From NCBI GenBank assembly GCA_030950835.1, contig JAUZQU010000054.1:1-11296 (forward strand): a DNA stretch of 11,296 bases, read 5' to 3'. How positions within the stretch are numbered: position 1 is the stretch's first letter; each line of letters starts with the position of its first letter. Positions 1 through 8,009 of this stretch are shown piece by piece. The position numbers and the translations under genes are program-made. Source of the DNA: Mariprofundaceae bacterium (GTDB lineage: Bacteria; Pseudomonadota; Zetaproteobacteria; Mariprofundales; Mariprofundaceae). Under the pieces are notes generated by a model. It was not told the origin of the DNA. It saw only the letters and a program-made list of their open reading frames with translations, and ran no database searches.

Positions 1-2
1 TA

Positions 3-578
3 TTTGTACACCGCTCCATTGCCCAAGAACTGGCGCAGGCCATGACCAATGCTGCTTTGGGCTTAAAGGTGGGCAATCCCCTAGATGAAGCTACACAAGT
101 AGGGCCTTTGATTCGTGCTGGTGAAGTGCAGCGTGTGGATACTTGGGTGCAAGAAGCGGTGGCAGCTGGTGCTGAGTTGTGTTGTGGTGGGGAAGTTTTG
201 GAGCATCAATGTTATGCGCCTACAGTGTTATTGAACCCAGCTCAAGATGCCAAAGTCAGCAGCCATGAAATCTTTGGCCCTGTGGTCTGTATTTATGCTT
301 ATGATGATGTGCATGAAGCCATTACACAGGCAAATAGCTTGGATGTTGCCTTTCAAGCAGCCGTCTATTGCCAACACATAGACACGGCACTTTCCATTGC
401 CTCGCGCCTTGCTGCATCGGCGGTGATGATCAACGACCACACTGCTTTTCGCGTCGATTGGATGCCTTTTGCAGGCTTGCGCCACTCAGGCTTGGGCGTT
501 GGCGGCATTCCGCACACCATCAAAGACATGCAAATATCGAAAATGATAGTCATCAACACAGGAGATAGCGCCTTATGA
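3..578 (+). CDS. NAD(P)-dependent aldehyde dehydrogenase, C-terminal part (5' end outside window)
   Basis: Partial gene: the frame is open to the left edge, leaving 191 residues of a family that is usually about 480. ALDH enzymes oxidise an aldehyde to the acid (or acyl-CoA) with NAD(P). The visible part has the HEIFGPVV segment (nt about 264-287), whose glutamate contacts the nicotinamide ribose in the family, and a late stretch NDHTAFRVDWMPF followed by AGLRHSGLGVGG (nt about 432-506), the usual C-terminal MPFGG..SG.G signature with one Gly replaced by Ala. The catalytic Cys and the Rossmann motif lie upstream of the window, so activity and cofactor preference cannot be judged. An internal ATG at 42 is not the start, because homologous sequence continues before it. 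The stop overlaps the next gene's start as ATGA, implying translational coupling to the acetolactate synthase homologue. Family assignment is firm; substrate is unknown. Confidence 0.93.
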   Translation, partial: FVHRSIAQELAQAMTNAALGLKVGNPLDEATQVGPLIRAGEVQRVDTWVQEAVAAGAELCCGGEVLEHQCYAPTVLLNPAQDAKVSSHEIFGPVVCIYAYDDVHEAITQANSLDVAFQAAVYCQHIDTALSIASRLAASAVMINDHTAFRVDWMPFAGLRHSGLGVGGIPHTIKDMQISKMIVINTGDSAL

Positions 579-2230
579 ATGCAGCAGAATTATTGGTCAC
601 ATGTTTAGAAGAAGAGGGCATTGAATATATTTTTGGTGTGCCAGGTGAAGAAAATGCTGATTTTATGATGGCATTGGAAGATTCAAAAAAGATTCGTTTT
701 ATTTTGACGCGGCATGAGCAAGGTGCAGCCTTTATGGCAGAAGCTTATGGGCGATTAACAGGTAAAGCCGCTGCATGTTTGGGCACGCTTGGCCCTGGAG
801 CAACCAATTTGATTACAGGTGTTGCCAATGCCAATATGGATATGGTGCCGATGCTGGTATTGACGGGGCAAGGCGCATCTACGCGCTTGCATAAAGAATC
901 ACATCAAATTATGGATGTAGTGAAAATGTTTGAGCCTGTCACCAAGTGGGCAACTTCCATACTTCACCCTGACAACATCCCCGAAATTGTGCGCAAAGCA
1001 GTGCGCTTGGCACATAGCGAGAAACCAGGAGCTTGTTTGATTGAGCTGCCTGAAGATGTGGCAACAATGCCAGTATCCAGCAAACCTTTGCCACCACACC
1101 GTTTCCCAAGATCGGTAGTTGCCACATCCCAAATCGAAGCTGCTTATACTATCTTCCGCGCGGCTAAACGTCCTATCATCTTGGTGGGTAATGGTTGTAT
1201 TCGTCAACAAGCCAGCCAACAGCTACGTGACTTTTGTGCTGCTACAGGCATTGGTGTAATCAACACTTTTATGGCAAAAGGTTGTGTGGATATGGATGAT
1301 GAATCTTGTTTGTTTACAGTGGGTTTACAAGCCAAAGATGTCATTTCTTGTGCTTTGGATGCCGCCGATTTGGTGCTCACTTTGGGTTATGACATGGTGG
1401 AATATCACCCTGAACTATGGAACAACAATCAAGATAAACGCATCATTCATGCTGACTTCTCAGCTGCTGAAATTGACACATTCTACCAGCCAGAAATCGA
1501 GTTGGTAGGTGATATTAAACATACTTTGGCTGCCTTGAATCAATGTGTCAGCCAACATGGTGGTGCAGCCGTGCGCAACCTCTCCCAACAACAACAAACC
1601 CGACAAGTCATGTGGAATGATCTACATCAATATGATGATGATCAAAGCCAAGGTGTCATCAAGCCACAAAAAGCCTTGGCAGATGTGCGCAAAGTCATGG
1701 GTGCTGAAGATATTTTACTATCGGATGTGGGCGCACATAAAATGTGGATTGCCCGTCATTATCAATGCCATGAACCCAACACTTGCCTGATTCCCAATGG
1801 TTTTTGCTCTATGGGTTTTGCTTTACCCGGTGCGATTGGGGCGGCTTTGGTGCATCCTGAAAAACGTATTCTGGCCATTTGTGGTGATGCAGGATTTATG
1901 ATGAATGTGCAAGAAATGGAAACTGCCCAACGTTTAAACAGTAATATCGTGGTGATGGTATGGGCAGATCAGGCTTATGGGCTGAGTGCTTGGAAACAGC
2001 AAAATCAATTTGGCAAACATACTGACTTAAGCTTTAATAACCCCAACTGGACAATGTTGGCCCAATCGTTTGGCTGGAATGGCTTTGAAGTTGATGATAG
2101 TGCGGATTTATTAGCCACTTTGGAAGATGCCTTTGTTGCCGATGGCCCTAGTTTGTTGGTTATCCCTATTGATTATCGAGAAAATATGCGTTTATCTGAA
2201 CGTTTGGGGGACATTGTTTGCCCGATTTAA
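575..2230 (+). CDS. AlsS-type acetolactate synthase homologue (TPP-dependent, catabolic type)
   Basis: 551 residues, full length for the TPP-dependent acetolactate synthase/decarboxylase superfamily. The enzyme is expected to act on 2-oxoacids in the cytoplasm, classically condensing two pyruvates to acetolactate with CO2 release. Visible: the N-terminal Pyr domain with FGVPGEEN (20-27) and RHEQGAAFMAE containing the catalytic Glu48; a middle domain with LGYDMVEYHPELWN and YQPEIELVGDI, which closely resemble the Bacillus AlsS pattern; and a C-terminal TPP domain with GDAGF (Asp438) and, 27 residues later, Asp465 in WADQAYG, matching the two Mg2+/TPP Asp ligands of catabolic ALS. This favours AlsS-like over the FAD-containing biosynthetic IlvB enzyme; no ilvN follows. 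The GDG motif reads GDA. GGAG at 561-564 is a reasonable Shine-Dalgarno for the ATG, which overlaps the ALDH stop. Pairing with ALDH and a cytochrome could mean another 2-oxoacid substrate. The superfamily is certain; the exact reaction is inferred. Confidence 0.88.
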   Translation: MNAAELLVTCLEEEGIEYIFGVPGEENADFMMALEDSKKIRFILTRHEQGAAFMAEAYGRLTGKAAACLGTLGPGATNLITGVANANMDMVPMLVLTGQGASTRLHKESHQIMDVVKMFEPVTKWATSILHPDNIPEIVRKAVRLAHSEKPGACLIELPEDVATMPVSSKPLPPHRFPRSVVATSQIEAAYTIFRAAKRPIILVGNGCIRQQASQQLRDFCAATGIGVINTFMAKGCVDMDDESCLFTVGLQAKDVISCALDAADLVLTLGYDMVEYHPELWNNNQDKRIIHADFSAAEIDTFYQPEIELVGDIKHTLAALNQCVSQHGGAAVRNLSQQQQTRQVMWNDLHQYDDDQSQGVIKPQKALADVRKVMGAEDILLSDVGAHKMWIARHYQCHEPNTCLIPNGFCSMGFALPGAIGAALVHPEKRILAICGDAGFMMNVQEMETAQRLNSNIVVMVWADQAYGLSAWKQQNQFGKHTDLSFNNPNWTMLAQSFGWNGFEVDDSADLLATLEDAFVADGPSLLVIPIDYRENMRLSERLGDIVCPI

Positions 2231-3426
2231 GGACAAAACGACGATTTCTTCGACCCATATTATGCTTGTGCATCGGCGGTTTATTGATGGCTGCCAGCCA
2301 TGCCGACATGAATCATTATTGGCAACAGCCAAAGGCAACTTCTCAACAACATAACTGGTCTGCTTTGGAAAAAAACATGCGTCCAGAAGCATGCGCTCAA
2401 TGCCATGAAAGTCAGTTTAATGATTGGAAACAAAGCTTACATGCAGAAGCTTTTTCACCAGGTATGGTTGGGCAATTTGCGACTATGGATCACGGCTCAG
2501 GCAATGATTGTTTACGCTGCCACGCACCTTTAGAAACCCAGTTGTTTGATACAGCTCAAGCCATGTTGGCATCCTTAAAAACGCTGCGTAAAAACCCCAT
2601 AGGCATCAACCAAGATGCCGATCTACAAAGCCAACAAGCAGACTTACCTTTGCGGCATTCAGGCGTAAGTTGTGCTGTGTGTCATGTGCGCCAAGGGCTG
2701 CGTTTTGGGCCTCCTCGACTGGGCAGCGATGTGCAAGGGCAGATTAAAGGTGACGCGCATGGCGGATTTATTGCCAACAAACGCTTCGAGCAATCCAATT
2801 TCTGTGCCGAATGCCATCAGTTTCCACAAAGTTATGCTATCAATGGTAAACCGCTGGAAAATACCGTCATGGAATGGCAACAAAGTAAGTTTTCTCAATT
2901 GGGCAAACAGTGCCAAAGTTGCCATATGCCTGAACGCCGTCATCAGTTTAAAGGCATTCATGATAAGGATTTTACCCGTCAAGGTTTAGACATCCACACG
3001 GTTCAAAAGGGTGAATATATCGCTTTAAGCATCACATCCACCAATATTGGACATGCTTTCCCCACTTATGTCACCCCTCTCGTGCGTATCCATGCGATGG
3101 CTTTGGATGTCCAGCAACAGACCATCAAAACATGGCATTGGGACTTGGTGCGTGAAGTATATTATGATGATGGTTGGCAGGAAAAGCGGGATACCCGTTT
3201 ATTCCCCGATGAAACCCGCCTATTTATGCCAACGGATATCCCTGAAGCTGCGATTCAATTACATTTTCAGATTGAGGTCAAACCAGATCACTTTTATCAA
3301 GGCATGTATCAAAGTCTACTCGAAGATGATATGCAACAAGATGCCCAAGTATTAATCAAACGTGCTTTAAAAACCAGCTATCAACGGGTCTATATCTTGT
3401 ATGATGAGGTGCGCAAGCTGCCGTAA
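2218..3426 (+). CDS. exported pentahaem cytochrome c (cytochrome c554-like)
   Basis: 402 residues with five CxxCH haem c attachment motifs at Cys59, Cys98, Cys152, Cys196 and Cys232. The first continues as CHESQFNDW..SLHAEA, the pattern of the cytochrome c554/multihaem family in which the downstream His is an axial ligand. An N-terminal basic stretch (RTKRRFLR), a hydrophobic core and ASHA before Asp30 form a Sec signal peptide, so the protein is periplasmic. Residues from about 250 to the end lack haem sites and look beta-rich, with an NIGHAFPT segment seen in other multihaem cytochromes. No CxxCK active-site motif is present, which argues against NrfA-type nitrite reductase. The start is TTG, chosen because it gives the whole signal peptide and has a GGGGGA ribosome site about 6 nt upstream. 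It overlaps the end of the preceding gene by 13 bp in another frame. Role is probably electron transfer; redox partner unknown. Confidence 0.9.
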   Translation: MPDLRTKRRFLRPILCLCIGGLLMAASHADMNHYWQQPKATSQQHNWSALEKNMRPEACAQCHESQFNDWKQSLHAEAFSPGMVGQFATMDHGSGNDCLRCHAPLETQLFDTAQAMLASLKTLRKNPIGINQDADLQSQQADLPLRHSGVSCAVCHVRQGLRFGPPRLGSDVQGQIKGDAHGGFIANKRFEQSNFCAECHQFPQSYAINGKPLENTVMEWQQSKFSQLGKQCQSCHMPERRHQFKGIHDKDFTRQGLDIHTVQKGEYIALSITSTNIGHAFPTYVTPLVRIHAMALDVQQQTIKTWHWDLVREVYYDDGWQEKRDTRLFPDETRLFMPTDIPEAAIQLHFQIEVKPDHFYQGMYQSLLEDDMQQDAQVLIKRALKTSYQRVYILYDEVRKLP

Positions 3427-3453
3427 TCAACTATCCGCTTTCGACCCAGAAGT

Positions 3454-4077
3454 TCACTTACAAGCATCATCAGCTTGTTGCTGGTTATCATCCATAGCTT
3501 GTTGAATGCGTTTGTTCAAATCTTCAACCGACTCCCCTTCCTTTGCCCACAAGGGTTCTCCAACCACCACAACACCTTTAGCAAAGGGATATGGCAAGTA
3601 GAAGTTATCCCATGATTTTAACCGTTTGAAACGATTGGTCGCAAAACACACAGGTAAAATGGGCAAACCTGTTTTCAAAGCTATGTGGGCTGCACCAGCT
3701 TTGGCAACTTGCTGTGGACCTCTTGGACCATCTGGAGTGATGCCCGGCGAATAGCCTTCTTTTGCCATACGAATGACTTTCAATAAAGCCCTCGCCCCAC
3801 CTTTGCTCGATGAACCACGCGAAGCAGCTACACCAAAATTACGGTAGACCCCTGCAATCAATTCTCCATCTTTATGATCTGAAATGATGACAGGCCCTCG
3901 CCATCCACCCAGTAAAAAGGGGCTTAATAACAAACGTCCATGCCAATAACATACCACGCAAGGTGTCTTTTCAGGGCGAACCGATGAGCCTATATATTGC
4001 CAACGTATGCTATGTTTAAGCAACCAGACCAAAGCACTGACCATGAAAATAATAAGTTTATATTTGAAGGGTATCAC
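3454..4077 (-). CDS. DUF374 lysophospholipid/lipid A acyltransferase family protein (LpxJ candidate)
   Basis: 207 residues, typical for DUF374, a branch of the acyltransferase superfamily at the inner membrane. A hydrophobic N-terminal segment (about 8-20) anchors it. Motifs visible: YWHGR (44-48, candidate catalytic His46), ISDHKDGE (65-72), ASRGSSSKGG (85-94) and TPDGPRGP (114-121), which together are characteristic. Some DUF374 members in epsilonproteobacteria (LpxJ) add the secondary acyl chain to Kdo-lipid A. Position 20 bp after msbA makes a lipid A role attractive, but this is inferred. GTG at 4077 is chosen as start because it yields the complete membrane segment; its ribosome site is weak, and Met12 is an alternative. 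The gene converges on the cytochrome gene with 27 bp between stops. A generic lysophospholipid acyltransferase is the main alternative. Confidence 0.87.
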   Translation of the reverse strand: MIPFKYKLIIFMVSALVWLLKHSIRWQYIGSSVRPEKTPCVVCYWHGRLLLSPFLLGGWRGPVIISDHKDGELIAGVYRNFGVAASRGSSSKGGARALLKVIRMAKEGYSPGITPDGPRGPQQVAKAGAAHIALKTGLPILPVCFATNRFKRLKSWDNFYLPYPFAKGVVVVGEPLWAKEGESVEDLNKRIQQAMDDNQQQADDACK

Positions 4078-4097
4078 GTTCTTTTTAGGTCTAAATG

Positions 4098-5816
4098 TCA
4101 GTCTTCAAATTGAAGCTGGTAAAGCTCGGCATAAATACCGCCTTCTGCCAACAATGCTTGATGTGAACCCGTTTGCACAATCTTACCTTGATCCAACACA
4201 ACAATCTTATGTGCATGTCGAATGGTGGATAAACGGTGTGCAATCACAATCACCGTACGCCCCTGCATCAAATTATCAATGGCCTGTTGCACCAACCGCT
4301 CGGATTCTGTGTCCAAGCTGCTCGTCGCTTCATCCAAGACCAAAATAGGCGCATCTTTGAGCAAAGCTCTGGCTAAACTCAAGCGCTGACGTTGCCCACC
4401 TGATAAAATGACCCCACGTTCACCAACTAAAGTATCATAACCATCATCCAATTTCTCAATGAATTCATGGGCATTCGCAATCTTCGCAATCGCAATCACA
4501 TCCTCTCTGTTGATGTCCTCATGCCCATAAGCGATGTTGTTGAGCACGGTATCATTAAACAAAACGATTTCTTGGGTCACCAATGCCATGTGTTGACGCA
4601 GATCAGCTTGGCTAATGTCGCGCAAGTCCACACCATCAATACAAATCGAGCCTGTTGTTGGATCCATAAAACGTAATACCATGTTCGCCAGCGTGGTTTT
4701 ACCTGCACCACTTCTACCTACCAGCGCCACGACTTCACCTGCTTGAATTTCAAGGTCAATATCTTGTAACACAGCACGTTTGGCTTGAGGAAAAGTTAAA
4801 CCTACCGCCTTAAAACGAATATTTTTCTTGAATTGCGGCAAAGCAATGCACTTTTCTGGGTCGGCAATGGCAATAGGTGCATCTAAAATGTCAAAAATAC
4901 GCTCTGCTGCCGACAAACCTTGTTGAATTTCATTGTTTGCCCGCGATAAACGACGAACAGGGTCATAAAGCAGCAACAAAGATACAATGAACGACATCAA
5001 ATCCCCAGCCGTTGCTTCACCTGATGCCACACGCAAACCACCATACAACAACACTCCAGCCACACCAATACCTGCCACCATTTCCATCACAGGAAAAGAT
5101 AAGGCTTGCACTTTCATGGCTTTAATTTGGTGTTGCATAAAGTCTTTGGTAATCGTTCTGAAACGTTGGCGCTCGTAGTTTTCCATGCCAAAAGCTTTGA
5201 CCACACGGATACCACCTACCGTTTCTTCCACCAAACTGGACATATTACCCATAGAAACCTGTCCATCATAACTCGCCTTGCGCATATTTTGTCCAAAATG
5301 AATCAGGGGGTAAACCATGATGGGAAAGACAATCAACGACAACAATGCCAACACCCAATCCGAATTGAAAATCACCAACAATAAGAACACAATCGATAAA
5401 AAGTCACGCATCAAGGAGGTGACCGCAGTGCTGACGGCAGCTTGCAGCAACGTCACATCATAAATGATTCGACCTAACATTTCGCCTGTTTTTCTATGGG
5501 TGAAAAAGCCCAAAGATTGCGCCGTAAGTTGTTGATAAATTAAATTACGAACATCAAAGATGATGTGTTGCCCAATCGAAGCCATAATCGAGGCCTGACC
5601 ATAAAATGCCAGCCCTTTGACCATATAAAGCCCAATAATACCTACGGGCATCAGGTAAATATAAGTCATATTCTTGCCTGACAATACTTCATCCAACATG
5701 GGTTTGAATGCCCACGCTAATGCCGCCGTACAAGCAGCTAGAATCACCATGCAGCTAATCGCTATCCACAGTGAACCTTGGTATGGCTTTAAAAATTGTA
5801 ATAAACGTCTATACAT
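4098..5816 (-). CDS. msbA: lipid A export ATP-binding/permease protein MsbA
   Basis: 572 residues, the length of a half-transporter that works as a homodimer in the inner membrane and flips lipid A-core from the cytoplasmic to the periplasmic leaflet using ATP. Residues 1 to about 320 form the six-helix transmembrane domain, starting MYRRLLQFLKPY, with the coupling-region VEETVGGIRVVKAFG. The nucleotide-binding domain carries Walker A GRSGAGKTT (about 365-373), signature LSGGQRQR (about 470), Walker B ILVLDEATSSLD (about 490) and the H-switch IAHRLST (about 525). The ATG is 9 bp after the amidase stop; no clear Shine-Dalgarno is seen, so translational coupling is likely. The DUF374 acyltransferase follows 20 bp downstream. 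The family contains close exporters of other lipids, but the fit and the neighbouring acyltransferase favour MsbA. Confidence 0.92.
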   Translation of the reverse strand: MYRRLLQFLKPYQGSLWIAISCMVILAACTAALAWAFKPMLDEVLSGKNMTYIYLMPVGIIGLYMVKGLAFYGQASIMASIGQHIIFDVRNLIYQQLTAQSLGFFTHRKTGEMLGRIIYDVTLLQAAVSTAVTSLMRDFLSIVFLLLVIFNSDWVLALLSLIVFPIMVYPLIHFGQNMRKASYDGQVSMGNMSSLVEETVGGIRVVKAFGMENYERQRFRTITKDFMQHQIKAMKVQALSFPVMEMVAGIGVAGVLLYGGLRVASGEATAGDLMSFIVSLLLLYDPVRRLSRANNEIQQGLSAAERIFDILDAPIAIADPEKCIALPQFKKNIRFKAVGLTFPQAKRAVLQDIDLEIQAGEVVALVGRSGAGKTTLANMVLRFMDPTTGSICIDGVDLRDISQADLRQHMALVTQEIVLFNDTVLNNIAYGHEDINREDVIAIAKIANAHEFIEKLDDGYDTLVGERGVILSGGQRQRLSLARALLKDAPILVLDEATSSLDTESERLVQQAIDNLMQGRTVIVIAHRLSTIRHAHKIVVLDQGKIVQTGSHQALLAEGGIYAELYQLQFED

Positions 5817-5825
5817 ATCAGTGTT

Positions 5826-6983
5826 TTAAGATTGTGGCATCCGCAAACGTTGACCCACCTTTAAGTCTGATTTTTTGTTCAAGCCATTCAAACGCACGAT
5901 GCTGGATACACTTACCCCATATTGTTTAGCAATGCCCCATAAAGTATCACCACGGTGCACGGTGTGCCTCTCTGCTACGCTGGTTTTCAAACGTCCCATT
6001 CGAGTGAAAAAGTCAACGCTGGCTACATACATCGCACGCGCCAGTTTTTTCTGATGTTTACTGGATTTGAGTAAACGTTCACGTTTAGGGTTGGAAATAT
6101 AATCCACTTCCACCAAAACGCAGGGGATTTCTAAAGTAGTCAACACTGCAAAACGGGCATGTTTAGGTTTGTTGTATTTAATGGGAAACGACTTAGCAAA
6201 CTCTTCCAACACCGTATTGGCAAACATTTCCGAACTATCTAAACCATCTCGTTTTGCCATGTCGCCCAAAATGCCACGCACAAAAGGCTCATCGACCTGC
6301 TGCACAGGCATCACACCACCCACCAAATCTGCAGCATTCTCTTTGGCAGCCAACGCAGCTGCCACTCTATCTGGCGTTGCTCCAGATTCCGACAAAGTAT
6401 ACACACTTGCACCTTTCACACTACGCACTCTCAAGGCATCAGCATGAATACTAATCATCATATCTGCGCCCACTTCACGCACTTTCTGCACCCGTTTCTT
6501 CAAAGATACAAAATAATCACCTTTACGAATCAACACCGCTTTCATGCCTTTTTTGGCATTGATCAGTTTTGCCAGCTCTTTGGCTATACGCAGCGTAACT
6601 TTCTTCTCTTGCAGCTTATTTTTACCAATCGCACCAGGGTCTTCACCACCATGACCTGCATCCACAGCGATGATAATATCACGCTGCATTGTGTTGTTGA
6701 TAGGCTGAATTTTCTTCGTTTTCTCGGATGCTTGAGGAATCAAATCCACCACAAGGCGGCTGGGGTTTTCTTTGGTCTTTTTCAGCAAAAATGAGCGCGG
6801 TGTCACCCCTTTTTTCACATCCAACACCATACGAATGACATTCTTTTTACGTTTACCATAACGCAGGGCTTGCAACACAGGGTCAGGCAAAGCAAGTTGC
6901 CCTAATTTGGCCTTCATTTGGGCATTTTTCAGGTCAATGACAATACGTTCAGGATTATGCAAACGGAAAATGTCATATTTCAC
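5826..6983 (-). CDS. amiC: N-acetylmuramoyl-L-alanine amidase, AmiC type, main part (AMIN remnant + amidase + LysM; gene frameshifted)
   Basis: Open frame of 385 codons holding most of a periplasmic zinc amidase that cuts the amide bond between MurNAc and the stem peptide and helps separate daughter cells. Order: second half of the AMIN domain (1-82, with YDIFRLHNPERIVIDLKN), Amidase_3 domain with zinc ligands His111 (VDAGHGGEDPGA), Glu126 and His180 (SIHADA) plus catalytic Glu292 (LVEVDYISN), and a C-terminal LysM peptidoglycan-binding repeat (about 339-383, HRGDTLWGIAKQYG). All catalytic residues are intact. The apparent GTG start at 6983 is not genuine: family similarity continues upstream (FDLSGSVKYD), and the missing signal peptide and AMIN start lie in the adjacent frame at 6980-7177. 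Without them the protein would not be exported. It sits 9 bp upstream of msbA. Product is secure; whether the gene is functional is not. Confidence 0.88.
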   Translation of the reverse strand: MKYDIFRLHNPERIVIDLKNAQMKAKLGQLALPDPVLQALRYGKRKKNVIRMVLDVKKGVTPRSFLLKKTKENPSRLVVDLIPQASEKTKKIQPINNTMQRDIIIAVDAGHGGEDPGAIGKNKLQEKKVTLRIAKELAKLINAKKGMKAVLIRKGDYFVSLKKRVQKVREVGADMMISIHADALRVRSVKGASVYTLSESGATPDRVAAALAAKENAADLVGGVMPVQQVDEPFVRGILGDMAKRDGLDSSEMFANTVLEEFAKSFPIKYNKPKHARFAVLTTLEIPCVLVEVDYISNPKRERLLKSSKHQKKLARAMYVASVDFFTRMGRLKTSVAERHTVHRGDTLWGIAKQYGVSVSSIVRLNGLNKKSDLKVGQRLRMPQS

Positions 6984-7177
6984 ACTGCCCGATAAGTCAA
7001 AACCAAACGGGTATGGTCAGGTGCTGTCCACATACGAACATCATGAATCGACACCGCTGCCACAGCATGTTGCAGCAATAAGGGCGCGCACAATAGCAAC
7101 GTCAATACAACCGATAAACGATTGAGTTTCAACAATGTTTTGCCTGATTCATGTGATTTTCCTGATCCATAAAACAC
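6980..7177 (-). CDS. amiC: N-terminal fragment of the AmiC-like amidase (signal peptide and start of AMIN domain)
   Basis: A 65-codon piece that is the real 5' end of the amidase gene. It starts at GTG with a good ribosome site (AAGGGG, 6 nt upstream) and encodes a signal peptide: basic LLKLNR, hydrophobic LSVVLTLLL, then HAVAA as a probable cleavage site. The first AMIN residues follow (SIHDVRMWTAPDHTRLVL), then out-of-frame TYRAV and a stop. Adding one base in the TTTT run (A-run at 6999-7002 on the given strand) would turn the junction into RLVFDLSGSVKYDIFRL, the expected AMIN sequence, and join this piece to the 5826-6983 frame. As written, the fragment alone would be a short exported peptide without enzymatic activity. 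The reading as a broken N-terminus is well supported; cause is mutation or sequencing error. Confidence 0.8.
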   Translation of the reverse strand: MFYGSGKSHESGKTLLKLNRLSVVLTLLLCAPLLLQHAVAAVSIHDVRMWTAPDHTRLVLTYRAV

Positions 7178-7238
7178 CTATTGCCCCTTTCTATCCTTCA
7201 TTGTGCATATTCAAGCCATAAAATAAAGCTTTCAGCCT

Positions 7239-8009
7239 TCAACGCTGACGAACTGGAATACCCTGCTCTGCCAAATATGCTTTGGTTTGAGCGATGGTGA
7301 AGGTGCCAAAGTGAAAAATAGATGCTGCAAGCACAGCGTCTGCTTTACCTTGGCTTAAACCTTCTGCCATGTGTTCTAAAGTACCTACGCCACCAGATGC
7401 CACCACATTGGCAGTAATCGCATCGGACACCGCTCTGGTTAAAGCAATATCATAACCTGCTTGCGTACCATCGGCATCCATGCTGGTCAAAAGAATCTCA
7501 CCTGCACCATAATCGGACATACGTTTTGCCCATTCCACAGCATTGATACCTGTTGCTTTGCGCCCACCGTGGGTAAAACACTCCCAGTGGTTTCCTTCTT
7601 CACCCACCACCTTTTTCGCATCTACAGCCACCACAATTGTTGAAGAACCAAAACGTTCCGCTGCTTCTTTTACCAGTTCAGGGTTAAAAATAGCTGCCGT
7701 ATTGATAGACACTTTATCCGCCCCTGCATGCAGCAAACCTTCAATGTCTTTTAAGGCTTTCACACCACCACCCACAGTAAGCGGCATGAACACATGTTCT
7801 GCGACCTCGGTCACCATACCATAAAGCGTATCACGGCTTTCGTGGCTGGCGCGAATATCAAGGAAGGTCAACTCGTCTGCCCCTTGTTCATCATATTTAA
7901 TCGCCGCTTCTACAGGGTCGCCAGCGTCTACAATATCCACAAACTGCACACCTTTCACCACACGCCCATGCGCCACATCAAGGCAAGGAATAATTCGCTT
8001 GGATAACAT
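7239..8009 (-). CDS. hisF: imidazole glycerol phosphate synthase cyclase subunit HisF
   Basis: 256 residues, the normal length. HisF is the (beta/alpha)8-barrel cyclase that, with ammonia from the HisH glutaminase, converts PRFAR to imidazole glycerol phosphate and AICAR in histidine synthesis in the cytoplasm. It begins MLSKRIIPCLD with catalytic Asp11, and has the second catalytic Asp130 in VVAVDAKK. LTVGGGV (78-83) and VASGGVG near the C-terminus are the phosphate-binding loops. The ATG shares one base with the hisA stop (TGATG), so the two are translationally coupled. hisH, commonly beside hisA/hisF, is not in this window. The downstream neighbour is the amidase gene after 61 bp with no clear terminator. 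Confidence 0.97.
   Translation of the reverse strand: MLSKRIIPCLDVAHGRVVKGVQFVDIVDAGDPVEAAIKYDEQGADELTFLDIRASHESRDTLYGMVTEVAEHVFMPLTVGGGVKALKDIEGLLHAGADKVSINTAAIFNPELVKEAAERFGSSTIVVAVDAKKVVGEEGNHWECFTHGGRKATGINAVEWAKRMSDYGAGEILLTSMDADGTQAGYDIALTRAVSDAITANVVASGGVGTLEHMAEGLSQGKADAVLAASIFHFGTFTIAQTKAYLAEQGIPVRQR

Noticed and set aside
575..2230. Biosynthetic acetolactate synthase IlvB
   Set aside because: The middle-domain motifs and the Asp438/Asp465 pair follow catabolic AlsS rather than FAD-dependent AHAS, and no ilvN regulatory subunit or ilvC follows.
2218..3426. NrfA-type nitrite reductase or hydroxylamine oxidoreductase
   Set aside because: Five CxxCH sites but no CxxCK active-site haem, and fewer haems and no crosslinking Tyr region recognisable as in HAO; cytochrome c554-like is the safer call.
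4007..4348. 113-codon + strand ORF across the msbA/DUF374 junction
   Set aside because: Antisense to two well-supported genes, low-complexity translation and no ribosome site.
6444..6794. 116-codon + strand ORF opposite the amidase
   Set aside because: It is the antisense shadow of the conserved amidase domain; its His/Phe-rich translation resembles no protein family.
6999..7002. Programmed -1 ribosomal frameshift in the amidase gene
   Set aside because: The shift direction fits, but the site GGTTTTG is not a canonical X XXY YYZ slippery heptamer and no downstream pseudoknot is evident. A simple base loss in the T run is more economical; kept only as an alternative.
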